A stretch of 64,000 nucleotides of DNA from Bin87 sp965220265 (lineage in GTDB: Bacteria > Chloroflexota > Dehalococcoidia > Lucifugimonadales > UBA3495). The DNA lies in contig CBDCPM010000004.1 of NCBI GenBank assembly GCA_965220265.1, forward strand, positions 3,410,001-3,474,000, in the 5' to 3' direction. A program made the position numbers and the translations under genes. The notes beneath the pieces are model-generated. The model was not told the origin of the DNA. It saw nothing but the letters and a program-made list of their open reading frames with translations, and made no database searches. The first letter of the stretch is position 1, and the number at the start of each line of letters is the position of its first letter. Positions 1 through 7,833 of this stretch are shown here, one piece after another.

Positions 1-1322
1 ATGGCGACGTCGAAAACGCCGCGCAGCAGTTCCGTGGACGGAGCACGCTGCAACGCCCGGTGCAGGGCGTTGGCCGCCGTCAGGGTGTTGTGAACCGTGT
101 CCCAGTCGCTGAACTCGTTGGACACGTGGAAGTGGGCCATCCGGAGGAACGCGGCGTAGGCGACGGCCGAACCGAGCTGATCGGCGGTGGCGCCCGAACT
201 TATCGCGGACTTAATGGCCTCCAGGATGCCCGATGGGGAATCGCCGAGCATTTCGCGAGCCAACGCGTCGGCGCCATCCCAGCCGGCGGCGGTCCGTCCC
301 TGCTCGCATAGAGACGGCAGCTCCTCCCGAGCCTGCCACACCAGCGACGCCAGGTCGATTGGGTGTCGCCACGCGCTGAGTTCCTGGCTGCGACGAGCGC
401 GGCTCATGCCGTGTACCAGGCTGGTCATTGTCTGGCTGGCGTGTTCCCAGCCGATGTGGTCGAGGAGCTCGAATGCCTTGTTGGCGAAGTCTAAAGAGTG
501 GCCAGCGTCCAGATAGATGTGGTCGGTGGCCGCGGCGAAGATCATGTCGGCGATTTCGCGAGGCGGTACACCCAGCTCGATGGCCGTCCGCAGGCATCGC
601 TCGGCGGCGTCCTCATCGCGCACGTCGATGAAGTTCCGGAACCACTGTTTGAACACCTCTGGTCGCGTCTCACCGGTGGGCAGCGAATCAACGACAAAAC
701 GGGGCGGACGGCCGGCGCACTCGCGGGCAACGTGAAGCAGGCCCTGGTACAGGGCAACCGGGCGGTCGTCCGCGGAAAGGAGCGGCAGGATGTTTGCCGT
801 GGCGGTGAGGATGGTCATGGCAGGACCCCAGCCGGCGGCCGTATAGGTGGTCCCGAAGTCGGCTCCAATGCGAAGGGGTTCCCGGTAGTCGGAACCTGCG
901 GCGTGTAAACCCAGCACGGACTTCGCGGTTACCAGCCGGATATTGTGCTCCAGCCCGTCTCGCAGGCGACCGGCCCAATGCTTCGCCTCATCGCGCTGGG
1001 CCGGCCGTGGATCAACCCATACCTGACCATCCACGACGCTTACAGGGAAGCTGCGCACGTCATCTGCGAAGGGGTTGAAGGTGCCGCCGCTGGCCAGGTC
1101 GAACCGGGCGTGGTGCCAATGGCAGGTCAGAATGCCGTCACTGACGCTGCCGCGATCCAGGGGGAATCCCATGTGGGGGCAGCGGTTGTCCACGGCATAC
1201 ACCTGACCGTGGTGGTAGATGACGGCGATGGCGTGGCCGCCGCCGGTGATCACCCTGCAGCCGGCGTCCTTGAGTTCATCAATGCTCCCGGCCTGAATGT
1301 GTCCTGCAATTCGCGTCACCAT
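1..1322 (-). CDS. Rieske [2Fe-2S] protein with long helical C-terminal region (partial, runs off left edge)
   Basis: An open frame starts at the ATG at 1322-1320 and stays open to base 1, giving 440 codons with no stop. Residues 1-100 form a Rieske domain with the cluster ligands visible as C48-x-H50 and C67-x2-H70, the second box reading CHWHHARFD. This should bind a [2Fe-2S] cluster. About 340 residues follow that look mostly helical and are rich in His, Asp and Glu, for example DHIYLDAGH and LLDHIGWEH. I do not recognise this part as the usual ring-hydroxylase catalytic domain. It may be an electron-transfer protein fused to a helical oxygenase-like or unknown domain. The downstream hydrolase-side neighbour lies 71 bp away in opposite gene order (upstream). 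The fold assignment of the first domain is firm; the function of the whole protein is not known. Confidence 0.85.
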   Translation of the reverse strand, partial: MVTRIAGHIQAGSIDELKDAGCRVITGGGHAIAVIYHHGQVYAVDNRCPHMGFPLDRGSVSDGILTCHWHHARFDLASGGTFNPFADDVRSFPVSVVDGQVWVDPRPAQRDEAKHWAGRLRDGLEHNIRLVTAKSVLGLHAAGSDYREPLRIGADFGTTYTAAGWGPAMTILTATANILPLLSADDRPVALYQGLLHVARECAGRPPRFVVDSLPTGETRPEVFKQWFRNFIDVRDEDAAERCLRTAIELGVPPREIADMIFAAATDHIYLDAGHSLDFANKAFELLDHIGWEHASQTMTSLVHGMSRARRSQELSAWRHPIDLASLVWQAREELPSLCEQGRTAAGWDGADALAREMLGDSPSGILEAIKSAISSGATADQLGSAVAYAAFLRMAHFHVSNEFSDWDTVHNTLTAANALHRALQRAPSTELLRGVFDVA

Positions 1323-1393
1323 GATGTCGCCCTCCTGGCCAGAATCGGAACGTGTTTTTGGCGGGAGACGATTAAATTGTTCGAGGGCCATCC

Positions 1394-2206
1394 CTACGGA
1401 TCAGATTGGTAAGTGTCTGGGGCAGTCGGCCCAGACCCAGCGTAGCGTGCGAGGAAGCTCCGTATCGCGCCGAAGTATTGTTCGATCCCAACATACATCA
1501 GGTCGTTGTGCCCCGCGCCGGGGATAATCTCAAGGTGCTTGTCGGCAGTGCGCATTTTGTTGTGCATGTCCACCGCGTCGGCGAGAGGGGCCATTTCGTC
1601 CCACTCGCCATGTATGACCAGGGCCGGAATGTTTATGGAGTAAAACTTGTTGTGGTAGGCCTCTTCCAGGGCCTGGGCTGACTCAGCGTCCAGTCCCTCG
1701 GTGAACCGGCCCAGGTTGGGCCGTCCGCTCTCGATGATGACGCCGTTGATCCGATCCGATGCCGCAACGGCCAATTCGCCGGCAGCATGGCGGCCCATGG
1801 ACCGGCCCATTACATACACGGGCCCAGTGAATCTCAGCTCCTCCATCGTACTGCGCAGCCAATCGAGCACTTGTCTGGCGTCAGACAGCATGGTGGTGAA
1901 GGCTGGCGACCCTCCGGACGCTCCGTAGCCACGATAGTCAGCGACGAAGAAGTTGGCGCCGATCTGATTGTAGAAGGGAGCTATCACATCGTAACCGGCC
2001 GCAGTTTCGCCGTTGCCGTAGAAAAACAGCACGGTGGCGTTTTCCCTCCCCACCGCGTAGAACCGGCTGGATAGCACCACTCCGTCGTCGACCGTTATCC
2101 CGTAGTCGACCGCGGCCTCCGGCGCCTCTGTCCAATGGCGCTGAGGGTAGAAGGAACGGGTCGACCCCTCAAGGTTGTCCAGTACTGAATAGTCGACGGT
2201 GGTCAT
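1394..2206 (-). CDS. alpha/beta hydrolase
   Basis: A 270-residue protein of the serine-hydrolase alpha/beta fold. The oxyanion-side motif FFYGNGE is near residue 63. The nucleophile elbow is G134-R-S136-M-G138. A probable catalytic acid lies in HGEWDEMAP and the catalytic His in GAGHND near the C-terminus. The layout resembles the abhydrolase family of small cytosolic esterases/peptidases, so the substrate is unknown. A purine-rich Shine-Dalgarno (GGGAGGGG) sits just upstream of the ATG. It is divergent from the flavin monooxygenase at 2315 and upstream of the Rieske protein on the same strand, so the two minus-strand genes may be cotranscribed. Confidence 0.9.
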   Translation of the reverse strand: MTTVDYSVLDNLEGSTRSFYPQRHWTEAPEAAVDYGITVDDGVVLSSRFYAVGRENATVLFFYGNGETAAGYDVIAPFYNQIGANFFVADYRGYGASGGSPAFTTMLSDARQVLDWLRSTMEELRFTGPVYVMGRSMGRHAAGELAVAASDRINGVIIESGRPNLGRFTEGLDAESAQALEEAYHNKFYSINIPALVIHGEWDEMAPLADAVDMHNKMRTADKHLEIIPGAGHNDLMYVGIEQYFGAIRSFLARYAGSGPTAPDTYQSDP

Positions 2207-2230
2207 AAGCCCCTCCCAGTTACAGTCGGT

Positions 2231-2236
2231 ATTATA
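2231..2236 (-). promoter_or_regulatory. candidate -10 box for the alpha/beta hydrolase
   Basis: On the minus strand the bases read TATAAT, 25 nt upstream of the hydrolase start, in the 99-bp divergent spacer between 2207 and 2314. No convincing -35 hexamer is seen 16-18 bp upstream, so this rests on the -10 match and position alone. Confidence 0.35.
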
Positions 2237-2314
2237 CTACCATCGTATTCCCGACCATCGTTTCGCTCGCTTTGAACCGCCCATCGTGAGCACCGAACAC
2301 TGGAGGTGAACCGC

Positions 2315-3424
2315 ATGGCCAAGATGGAGATCGGTCTGTATGACGTACTGGACCAGGCGCAGATGGAGTCGCATGCATTGGCCGCGGACGTGTACGACGA
2401 ACACATCCGCGGGGCGCAGGAAGCGGAGCAGATGGGGTACAAGTACTACTTCTCCATCGAGCACCAGAGTTCCGATGTCAGCTTCCTCAGTTCGCCAAGC
2501 GTGTACCTGACAGCGTTGGCGCGGGCCACCAGCGTGATGCGGTTCGGCGTGATGATCTACCAGTTACCCTTTCACCATCCGGTGCGGCTGGCGGAAGAGG
2601 TAGCCATGCTGGACCACCTGTCACGGGGCCGCGTGGAATTCGGCGCGGGCACCGGCGTCACCAGCCACGAATTCCTGCGGTGGAAGGTGGACTTCGACCG
2701 ACGGCGCGATATCAGCCACGAAGCGCTGGACATCATCCTGATGGCGTGGACCGAGGGCAGCGTGACCTACGAAGGTGAATTTTTTCAGTACGACGAGGCG
2801 CTGATCACGCCGCGGCCGTTCCAGAAGCCGCACCCGCCGGTGTGGTTCGGGGCCCACAGCGCCGCCAGCTTCGAATACGCGGCAAAGAAGAACTTCCACG
2901 TCTCCCAGAACATTGATACCGACCAGGTGATTGCCGACAAATTCGACACGTGGCGCAGCCTGTGGAAGGCTGAAGGTCACGCCACACCGATGCCCAAAGC
3001 GTTCCTGACGCGGCACGTACACGTTGCCGAAACGGACGAGAAGGCGCGCGAACAGGCGGAGCCGCACTTGGCTACGGCACTTCACCCATCGGCGGTTCCT
3101 GCAGGTAAGGGTCTGGACTATATCGGGTCAACGCGCATCGGGTACGGTCCGCACGGGATGCGCGGAGACGATCCGGGGACGCCGGAGCGAGCCGAACTCA
3201 GGCGGATTTTCCGCGAACGCGCCCAGTCCTACGACTTTTGGATCGACAACGGCATCGCGTTGGTGGGCAGTCCGGAGACCGTGGCGAAACGCCTGGAAGA
3301 GCAACACCAACTGATCGGCCACGACATATTCTGCGCGCGGCACTTGTTCGGCTACATCGACCCCGATGCGGCCAAGCAGTCGATTCGGTTGTTCGCCGAA
3401 GAGGTTATGCCGGCTTTCGCCTAG
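2315..3424 (+). CDS. LLM-class flavin-dependent monooxygenase (luciferase-like)
   Basis: A 369-residue bacterial-luciferase-like TIM-barrel protein. Family hallmarks are the N-terminal MEIGLYDV strand, YYFSIEHQ, LPFHHPVRLAEEVAMLDHLSRGRVEFGAG in the middle (quoted only in outline: HHP, then LSRGR), the PHPPVWFGA strand and a C-terminal FAEEVMPAF tail. Such enzymes use FMNH2 supplied by a separate reductase and O2 to oxidise organic substrates; a candidate reductase lies at 21663. The ATG at 2315 is chosen because GGAGG at 2302-2306 is 8 nt upstream; an in-frame GTG at 2306 lies inside that ribosome-binding site. Its stop overlaps that of the convergent Rieske oxygenase in a CTAG palindrome. 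Confidence 0.92.
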   Translation: MAKMEIGLYDVLDQAQMESHALAADVYDEHIRGAQEAEQMGYKYYFSIEHQSSDVSFLSSPSVYLTALARATSVMRFGVMIYQLPFHHPVRLAEEVAMLDHLSRGRVEFGAGTGVTSHEFLRWKVDFDRRRDISHEALDIILMAWTEGSVTYEGEFFQYDEALITPRPFQKPHPPVWFGAHSAASFEYAAKKNFHVSQNIDTDQVIADKFDTWRSLWKAEGHATPMPKAFLTRHVHVAETDEKAREQAEPHLATALHPSAVPAGKGLDYIGSTRIGYGPHGMRGDDPGTPERAELRRIFRERAQSYDFWIDNGIALVGSPETVAKRLEEQHQLIGHDIFCARHLFGYIDPDAAKQSIRLFAEEVMPAFA

Positions 3425-4869
3425 ACCCGGCGCAGCAGTTCCGCCTCCAGGCGGTCGGCGTCGAAGGCGGCGGTGGCGGACGCTACCTTGACGTCGCCCT
3501 CACGCACCATGCGCTCGGCTTCGGTTTCGTCCATGACCTCGGGCAACGCTTCCTCGTGCTCACGCTGGCGGATCACATCGCGGTTGTGCTCCACGAAGAG
3601 TCGGCGCATGGCAACGACCACCGAGTCGGTGGAAGACAGGTACTCGGGCATTTGGTACTGCGTGTACTTTTCCGCGTCGTAGTCCTGGTTACGGAAGTTG
3701 AAGTTGAGCTCCCAGTTGCGATAGGGCCAAGTGCCTGCGCTCACGACGCGCCGGAGCAGGCTAGGTCGCTGTTCATACCGCTCGACGTTGAGGTAGACCA
3801 TGCGGGTCAGGTTCTCCTCGACGGGCACGGGCCAGCGGGTGCTGCGGAAGTAGCGGTTGTTGCCTCCCGTGCGCGACATGCCGGGCAGGCGGGTTCCGTT
3901 CCACTCGTTGACGTCGGGGGTATCAGCCGGTGAGGCACGGCGGTACTGCGGATCCTGGCCACGGCGGCGGGCCTTCCAGTCGAAGAACCAGGTCCAGGCA
4001 AGACGCCAGCGGTGGAGAGGCCACACCCCGTCGATGCCGGGGTAGTACATCTGGTAAGGGATGTTGCCGTCATCGTCGTAGTAGTACTTTTCGGTGGACG
4101 CCTTGCCGCTGCCCGGGCGGTAGTGGACGTTCTTGTTGTTGACCAGGTTCACGCGGTATCCCAGCGGCGTGCGCGGCCGTCCGCCGACCCGGCTGCCCAG
4201 CATCCGCAGGGCGTTACGGTGCACCATGAAAGCGTTGTGGGCGTCCATGGTGTTTTCAAGAACGAGCACCCAATTACAGTCGAACATGGTGAAGGACGGG
4301 CGGCAGATGTTATGTTCTTCGAACATCTCCGGCGGGATGTCTTCCTCGGGCGCGACGGGCTCGCCGTCGCCCATCCAGACGAAGACCATGCCCTTGAGGG
4401 TCACGGTGGGGAACTTGCGGGCCTTCATGCCGAGCGCGCCGACCATCATGGAGTCGGGGCCCTCGGTGAGAAAGGCAACACAGTTGCCGTCGCCGTCGAA
4501 GGTGGCGCCGTGGTAGGGGCAGGTCAGGAACCCCTCGAAGTAACAGCGGCCCATGGACAGATACACCGCGCGGTGGGGGCACCAGTCCAGCAGCGCCTGC
4601 ACGTCGCCCTGCTTGTCCTTGAAGAACACCACATCAGTGCCCAGCATCCGGAGCATGGTGGGCTGGTTTTTCTTGACGTCCTTGGCGGGCAGAGCAGGAT
4701 ACCAGTATTCGCGAAAGCCGTTGGGAGGGATGCGGCTGCGCCGGTCGCGCGGATTATCGGGGACTTTGAAGGGAGGCGTCGAGTCGAAGCCCTGGGTTCC
4801 CCGGCGCATGTTCTTGTAACCACCAGGATAGCCGGAAAGCGGTTTGAGCAAAAGGCGCTTAAGTCCCAT
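3421..4869 (-). CDS. Rieske-type aromatic ring-hydroxylating oxygenase alpha subunit
   Basis: A 482-residue protein with the two-domain layout of ring-hydroxylating oxygenases. The Rieske cluster motif is C97-P-H99 and C117-P-Y-H120. The mononuclear-iron region follows near residues 204-217 and reads ENTMDAHNAFMVH. The acid is D209 and the far His is H217, but the near His sits at 211, two residues after D209, where the family normally has D-x2-H-x4-H. The position usually occupied by His is Asn. Such enzymes take electrons from a reductase and dioxygenate or demethylate aromatic substrates. The BenD-like dehydrogenase at 5030-5869 lies upstream on the same strand, 160 bp away. The iron-ligand spacing makes activity less certain. 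Confidence 0.9.
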   Translation of the reverse strand: MGLKRLLLKPLSGYPGGYKNMRRGTQGFDSTPPFKVPDNPRDRRSRIPPNGFREYWYPALPAKDVKKNQPTMLRMLGTDVVFFKDKQGDVQALLDWCPHRAVYLSMGRCYFEGFLTCPYHGATFDGDGNCVAFLTEGPDSMMVGALGMKARKFPTVTLKGMVFVWMGDGEPVAPEEDIPPEMFEEHNICRPSFTMFDCNWVLVLENTMDAHNAFMVHRNALRMLGSRVGGRPRTPLGYRVNLVNNKNVHYRPGSGKASTEKYYYDDDGNIPYQMYYPGIDGVWPLHRWRLAWTWFFDWKARRRGQDPQYRRASPADTPDVNEWNGTRLPGMSRTGGNNRYFRSTRWPVPVEENLTRMVYLNVERYEQRPSLLRRVVSAGTWPYRNWELNFNFRNQDYDAEKYTQYQMPEYLSSTDSVVVAMRRLFVEHNRDVIRQREHEEALPEVMDETEAERMVREGDVKVASATAAFDADRLEAELLRRV

Positions 4870-4973
4870 ATCGTTGCCCTCGTCTCATAGCGTGATCGGT
4901 TACCGCCATATTAGCAGAACGGTCAAGTGGAAGGGGCCGCGCGGGCGCGGCCGGTCACCGTATGAACGAAGGA

Positions 4974-4996
4974 AGGGCGAATGATCATTCGCCCCT
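4974..4996. repeat. palindromic intergenic repeat, copy 1
   Basis: A near-perfect palindrome, GGGCGAATGATCATTCGCCC with a trailing CT, lies in the 160-bp spacer between the diol dehydrogenase and the Rieske oxygenase. An almost identical unit is at 12149-12172. On RNA it would form a strong hairpin. It lacks a clear T-run, so it may be a REP-like repeat rather than a simple terminator. The remaining spacer shows no gene. Confidence 0.7.
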
Positions 4997-5029
4997 ACAA
5001 TCCCACGGTGTGACGGATTATGGGCGACC

Positions 5030-5869
5030 CTAGAACGGGTAGGGTTGGCCGCCGCCGACGGCTAATACCTGGCCGGTGATGTAGGATGCGTCGTGGGAGG
5101 CGAGGAAGGCGATGGCCGCCGCCTGCTCGTCGGCCTCACCACGCCGCCCCATGGGGATTTCAGAGTTGCGGGTCGCCGAGCGGTACTCTTCCTGGTCGGC
5201 GCGCTCGCTGGGCGGCAGCTCCGGCGGAGCGACCATTACCCCGTGATCGCGGGGCGTAACCCGATCTTCTGCCGCGGTCCCGCTCGGCGCGACACAGTTG
5301 ACACGTATGCCCAGGTGGGCGACCTCGCGCGCCAATGAGGTGGTGAGCCCGATCTGCCCAGCCTTGGCGGCGGCGTAGGGGACCCGGAAGCGTCCGGTCA
5401 CGGCATGGGTGGCGATGTTGACAATGGCACCGGAGCCCTGCTCGATCATGTAGGGAAGAGCCGCGCGGCAGCACCACATGGCGGTCCAGAAGCTGCGGTC
5501 CATCTCCGCCTGGATCTGGTCGGGTGTGTAGTGCTGGAAGGACTGAAACCAGATGGTTCCGCCAGCGATGTTGGCGACGACATCGATCCTTCCGAAAGCG
5601 TCGTGGGCTTTGGCCATCAGGGCCTCGGCGTTATCCCACCGGGAGAGGTCACCAAGAGAGACCTCACAAGAGCCACCAAAATCGAGGATCGCCGCCCGCA
5701 CACGCTCGGATGTCTCGGCCACCATGTCGCCGATAACTACGGACGCGCCCTCTTGCGCCAAACGACGTGCGGTAGCGGCGCCGATGCCCTGCCCGCCTCC
5801 GGTAATAACGGCGACCTGGCCCTCAAACCTGCGGGCTCCTGCTGCTTTCGGGTCCAATATGGTAGGCAT
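5030..5869 (-). CDS. SDR-family dehydrogenase, BenD-like (cis-diol dehydrogenase)
   Basis: A 279-residue short-chain dehydrogenase. The NAD-binding motif TGGGQGIG is at residues 23-30, the NAG-type motif appears as NIAGG, and the active-site pair is YAAAK. The stretch IAGGTIWFQSFQHYTP and the WCCRA helix resemble BenD, the dehydrogenase that rearomatises 1,6-dihydroxycyclohexadiene carboxylate to catechol. The substrate assignment is an inference from these motifs. It ends with the usual SDR tail ITGQVLAVGGGQ. It is encoded just upstream of a Rieske oxygenase, which is the classic pairing for dihydroxylation followed by dehydrogenation. The start at 5869 has only a weak ribosome-binding site. 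Confidence 0.85.
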   Translation of the reverse strand: MPTILDPKAAGARRFEGQVAVITGGGQGIGAATARRLAQEGASVVIGDMVAETSERVRAAILDFGGSCEVSLGDLSRWDNAEALMAKAHDAFGRIDVVANIAGGTIWFQSFQHYTPDQIQAEMDRSFWTAMWCCRAALPYMIEQGSGAIVNIATHAVTGRFRVPYAAAKAGQIGLTTSLAREVAHLGIRVNCVAPSGTAAEDRVTPRDHGVMVAPPELPPSERADQEEYRSATRNSEIPMGRRGEADEQAAAIAFLASHDASYITGQVLAVGGGQPYPF

Positions 5870-5933
5870 TTACATCAGGGCTGAACTAACGGACTGACAA
5901 CTCAGGCTTATTCTGTTAACCGGCGACGTGCGC

Positions 5934-6270
5934 TCAGTCGATTCCGTTGCCGTTGCGCAGCCGGGCGCTTGCGGCTTCCAGATCACTGATACACCGCGGC
6001 AACTGCTCGATGATCTGGGGACGCTCAGGCGAACCTTGGCCGTTACGTTCCAGCGTGGCGGTAAGCGCGCAATCGTGCCGGTCAACACGGTCATCATTTC
6101 CTGATGCCGGCGCTCAGCGTCTGCGCGCTCTGCCGTCCGCGTTCGGCGTCGATCCCTCTGGTCAAAATAGTATGCCAGCAATTGCGGCACCCCCAGGGCA
6201 GCGAGAACGATGGCAATGTATGCCGCGCTTCCGAGATATTGTAGCGTACTGCAACAAGCTGCCGTCAGAC
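5934..6270 (-). pseudogene. small single-span membrane protein, frameshifted
   Basis: Two frames join into one plausible small protein. The upstream frame (about 6270-6075) encodes a hydrophobic span, YIAIVLAALGVPQLLAYYF, then a charged helix with DQRDRRRTRTAERADAERR. The downstream frame picks up with TATLERNGQGSPERP and ends in LRNGNGID before a TGA at 5934-5936. The switch falls near 6075 in GCGCGCTTACCGCC. No ATG is clear for the first frame. A sequencing or assembly indel is possible. Function unknown. Confidence 0.35.
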
Positions 6271-6281
6271 CGGCGCCGAGC

Positions 6282-6608
6282 TCAAGCTGGGGTCGCGTCT
6301 GAGCTGGAGAAGAACTGCTTTTCCAGATCTGGGTCGGCTACGCCGAGGAGGTCATTGGTGTAAAGACGACACGAACGCAGCCACAGCACCAGTATGGCGT
6401 TATTGACATACATTTGCGGGAGCTCGCGCCCATGCTCCATACGTGCGTGCGCGCGAATTCCCGCTTCGAAAAACTGCTCGAGGAATGGCGTGGGTTCATT
6501 GTCCAACGCGCACGCCTCCAGGATTTCGGGAGGCGCCTCCAAGCAAAGCATGCAGGGAGACGCCTCCGCCAGCCGAATGTATTCGGGTTCCTGCTCCTGG
6601 GTAATCAC
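6282..6608 (-). CDS. hypothetical protein
   Basis: A 108-residue acidic protein starting 6 bp after the stop of the NHL-repeat gene, so it is probably translated from the same message. It contains a short CMLCLE segment and a Leu-rich middle (AILVLWLRS), but no domain I recognise. Its 3' end overlaps the frame of the broken membrane protein that follows. Confidence 0.5.
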   Translation of the reverse strand: MITQEQEPEYIRLAEASPCMLCLEAPPEILEACALDNEPTPFLEQFFEAGIRAHARMEHGRELPQMYVNNAILVLWLRSCRLYTNDLLGVADPDLEKQFFSSSDATPA

Positions 6609-6614
6609 GCCAAA

Positions 6615-7679
6615 TCACAGGTTCATCTGGGGAACCATGTAATTTTCCATCTTGTTGTAGATCTGGAGCCGGCTGCGCTGCGCGTCCAGAACCACCAAGC
6701 GGCCGCGCCCCTCGTCGAAGTGGACGTCGGTGGGCAGGGCGAAACGCCATTCGGACTCGGTGGTGGGCACCTCGCGGCGGCGCTTCAGGTAGTCGGCGTT
6801 GGCGACCACTGTCATGTCCGCCCACTTGCTGAGCCACTGGGCGTCGCCGATGAGGGAGATGATGAAGTTGCCCTCTTGGTCGAAGACGTGAACGCGCCCG
6901 GGATGCATGCCATTGTCGCTCCAGTCGGCGACGTACACATCGCCACGCGAGTCTACGGTGACCTTAACGGGGAGGTGCATCTGGCCGCGCTTGGTGCCCG
7001 GCTCACCGAACTGCATCAGCCACTCGCCGTCGGCGGTGAACTTCTGCACCCGGTGGTTCCGATGGTCAGCTACGTAAACCGACCCGTCGTTCTGGCCGAC
7101 GGTGATGCCCCACGGAGAATTGAACTCGCCGTTCCCCTCACCGAGTGAGCCCCAACTGGCGATCAACCGACCATCGGAGGTGAACTTGTGCGCCTCGTGA
7201 CTGCGGCCGTCGGTGCAATAGAGGTTGCCGTCGGCGTCGACGGCCAGGCTGGAGGTGGCGTGTTCCTTGCCATCGTCCCCGGGGACGGCGCTCCACCGGG
7301 CGATGAAGGTCCCATCCTTTTCGAACTCCGACACCATGTTCAGCCATTCATCGGCCACGTAGATGTGCCCGTTGGGCGCGAGAACCATGCCAGAAGGCCA
7401 GATGAATTCGCCTTCCCGGTCGCCGTACTTTCCGAACTCGCCAGTGAATTCCTCGTCGCCTTCATTTTCGCCCAGGTCAACGATGCTGACCCGAGCGCCA
7501 TAGGCGAGGCGATTCCACGGCACGTTAGAAATGCCCTCGATGCCACGGTTCAATACGTACACCGTGTTACCCTCGAAGGCCATCGAAGTGGGCTGGCTGA
7601 AGCCCATGCCGGACGCGGCTCCCCGGCCGACCGAGTGGCTGTAGTCGTACACCCGGCCCTTGGCTATTTGCGTAAGCAT
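6615..7679 (-). CDS. NHL-repeat beta-propeller protein
   Basis: A 354-residue protein made of repeated NHL/6-bladed propeller units. Each has the pattern of a Gly-Ile/Val-hydrophobic strand, D-x-x-G-x-V/I-Y-V-A-D and an N-H/R-V-Q-K-F loop, for example GSVYVADHRNHRVQKF and GHIYVADEWLNMVSEF. The fold is shared with the peptidyl-alpha-hydroxyglycine lyase group and with many binding or sensing proteins; no catalytic role can be read from sequence. The ATG at 7679 is preferred because the propeller begins at once (KGRVYDYSHSVG) and AGG lies upstream; a longer frame to 7799 would add low-complexity residues with no signal peptide. DUF1501 lies upstream on the same strand. Confidence 0.85.
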   Translation of the reverse strand: MLTQIAKGRVYDYSHSVGRGAASGMGFSQPTSMAFEGNTVYVLNRGIEGISNVPWNRLAYGARVSIVDLGENEGDEEFTGEFGKYGDREGEFIWPSGMVLAPNGHIYVADEWLNMVSEFEKDGTFIARWSAVPGDDGKEHATSSLAVDADGNLYCTDGRSHEAHKFTSDGRLIASWGSLGEGNGEFNSPWGITVGQNDGSVYVADHRNHRVQKFTADGEWLMQFGEPGTKRGQMHLPVKVTVDSRGDVYVADWSDNGMHPGRVHVFDQEGNFIISLIGDAQWLSKWADMTVVANADYLKRRREVPTTESEWRFALPTDVHFDEGRGRLVVLDAQRSRLQIYNKMENYMVPQMNL

Positions 7680-7833
7680 ATCTTTACCTGCTCGTTGCCT
7701 GTGTGTCTGGGTCTGGGCAGATGGGCCGTCGTGGCCCGTTGTGCCCATAACTGCGGGGCCAGCAGACTTGCACCCACTGGCCCCGGTCGGTTTTGCCAAT
7801 CAGCGTGTCCCGTTGACCGGAACCCGTAGCCCG

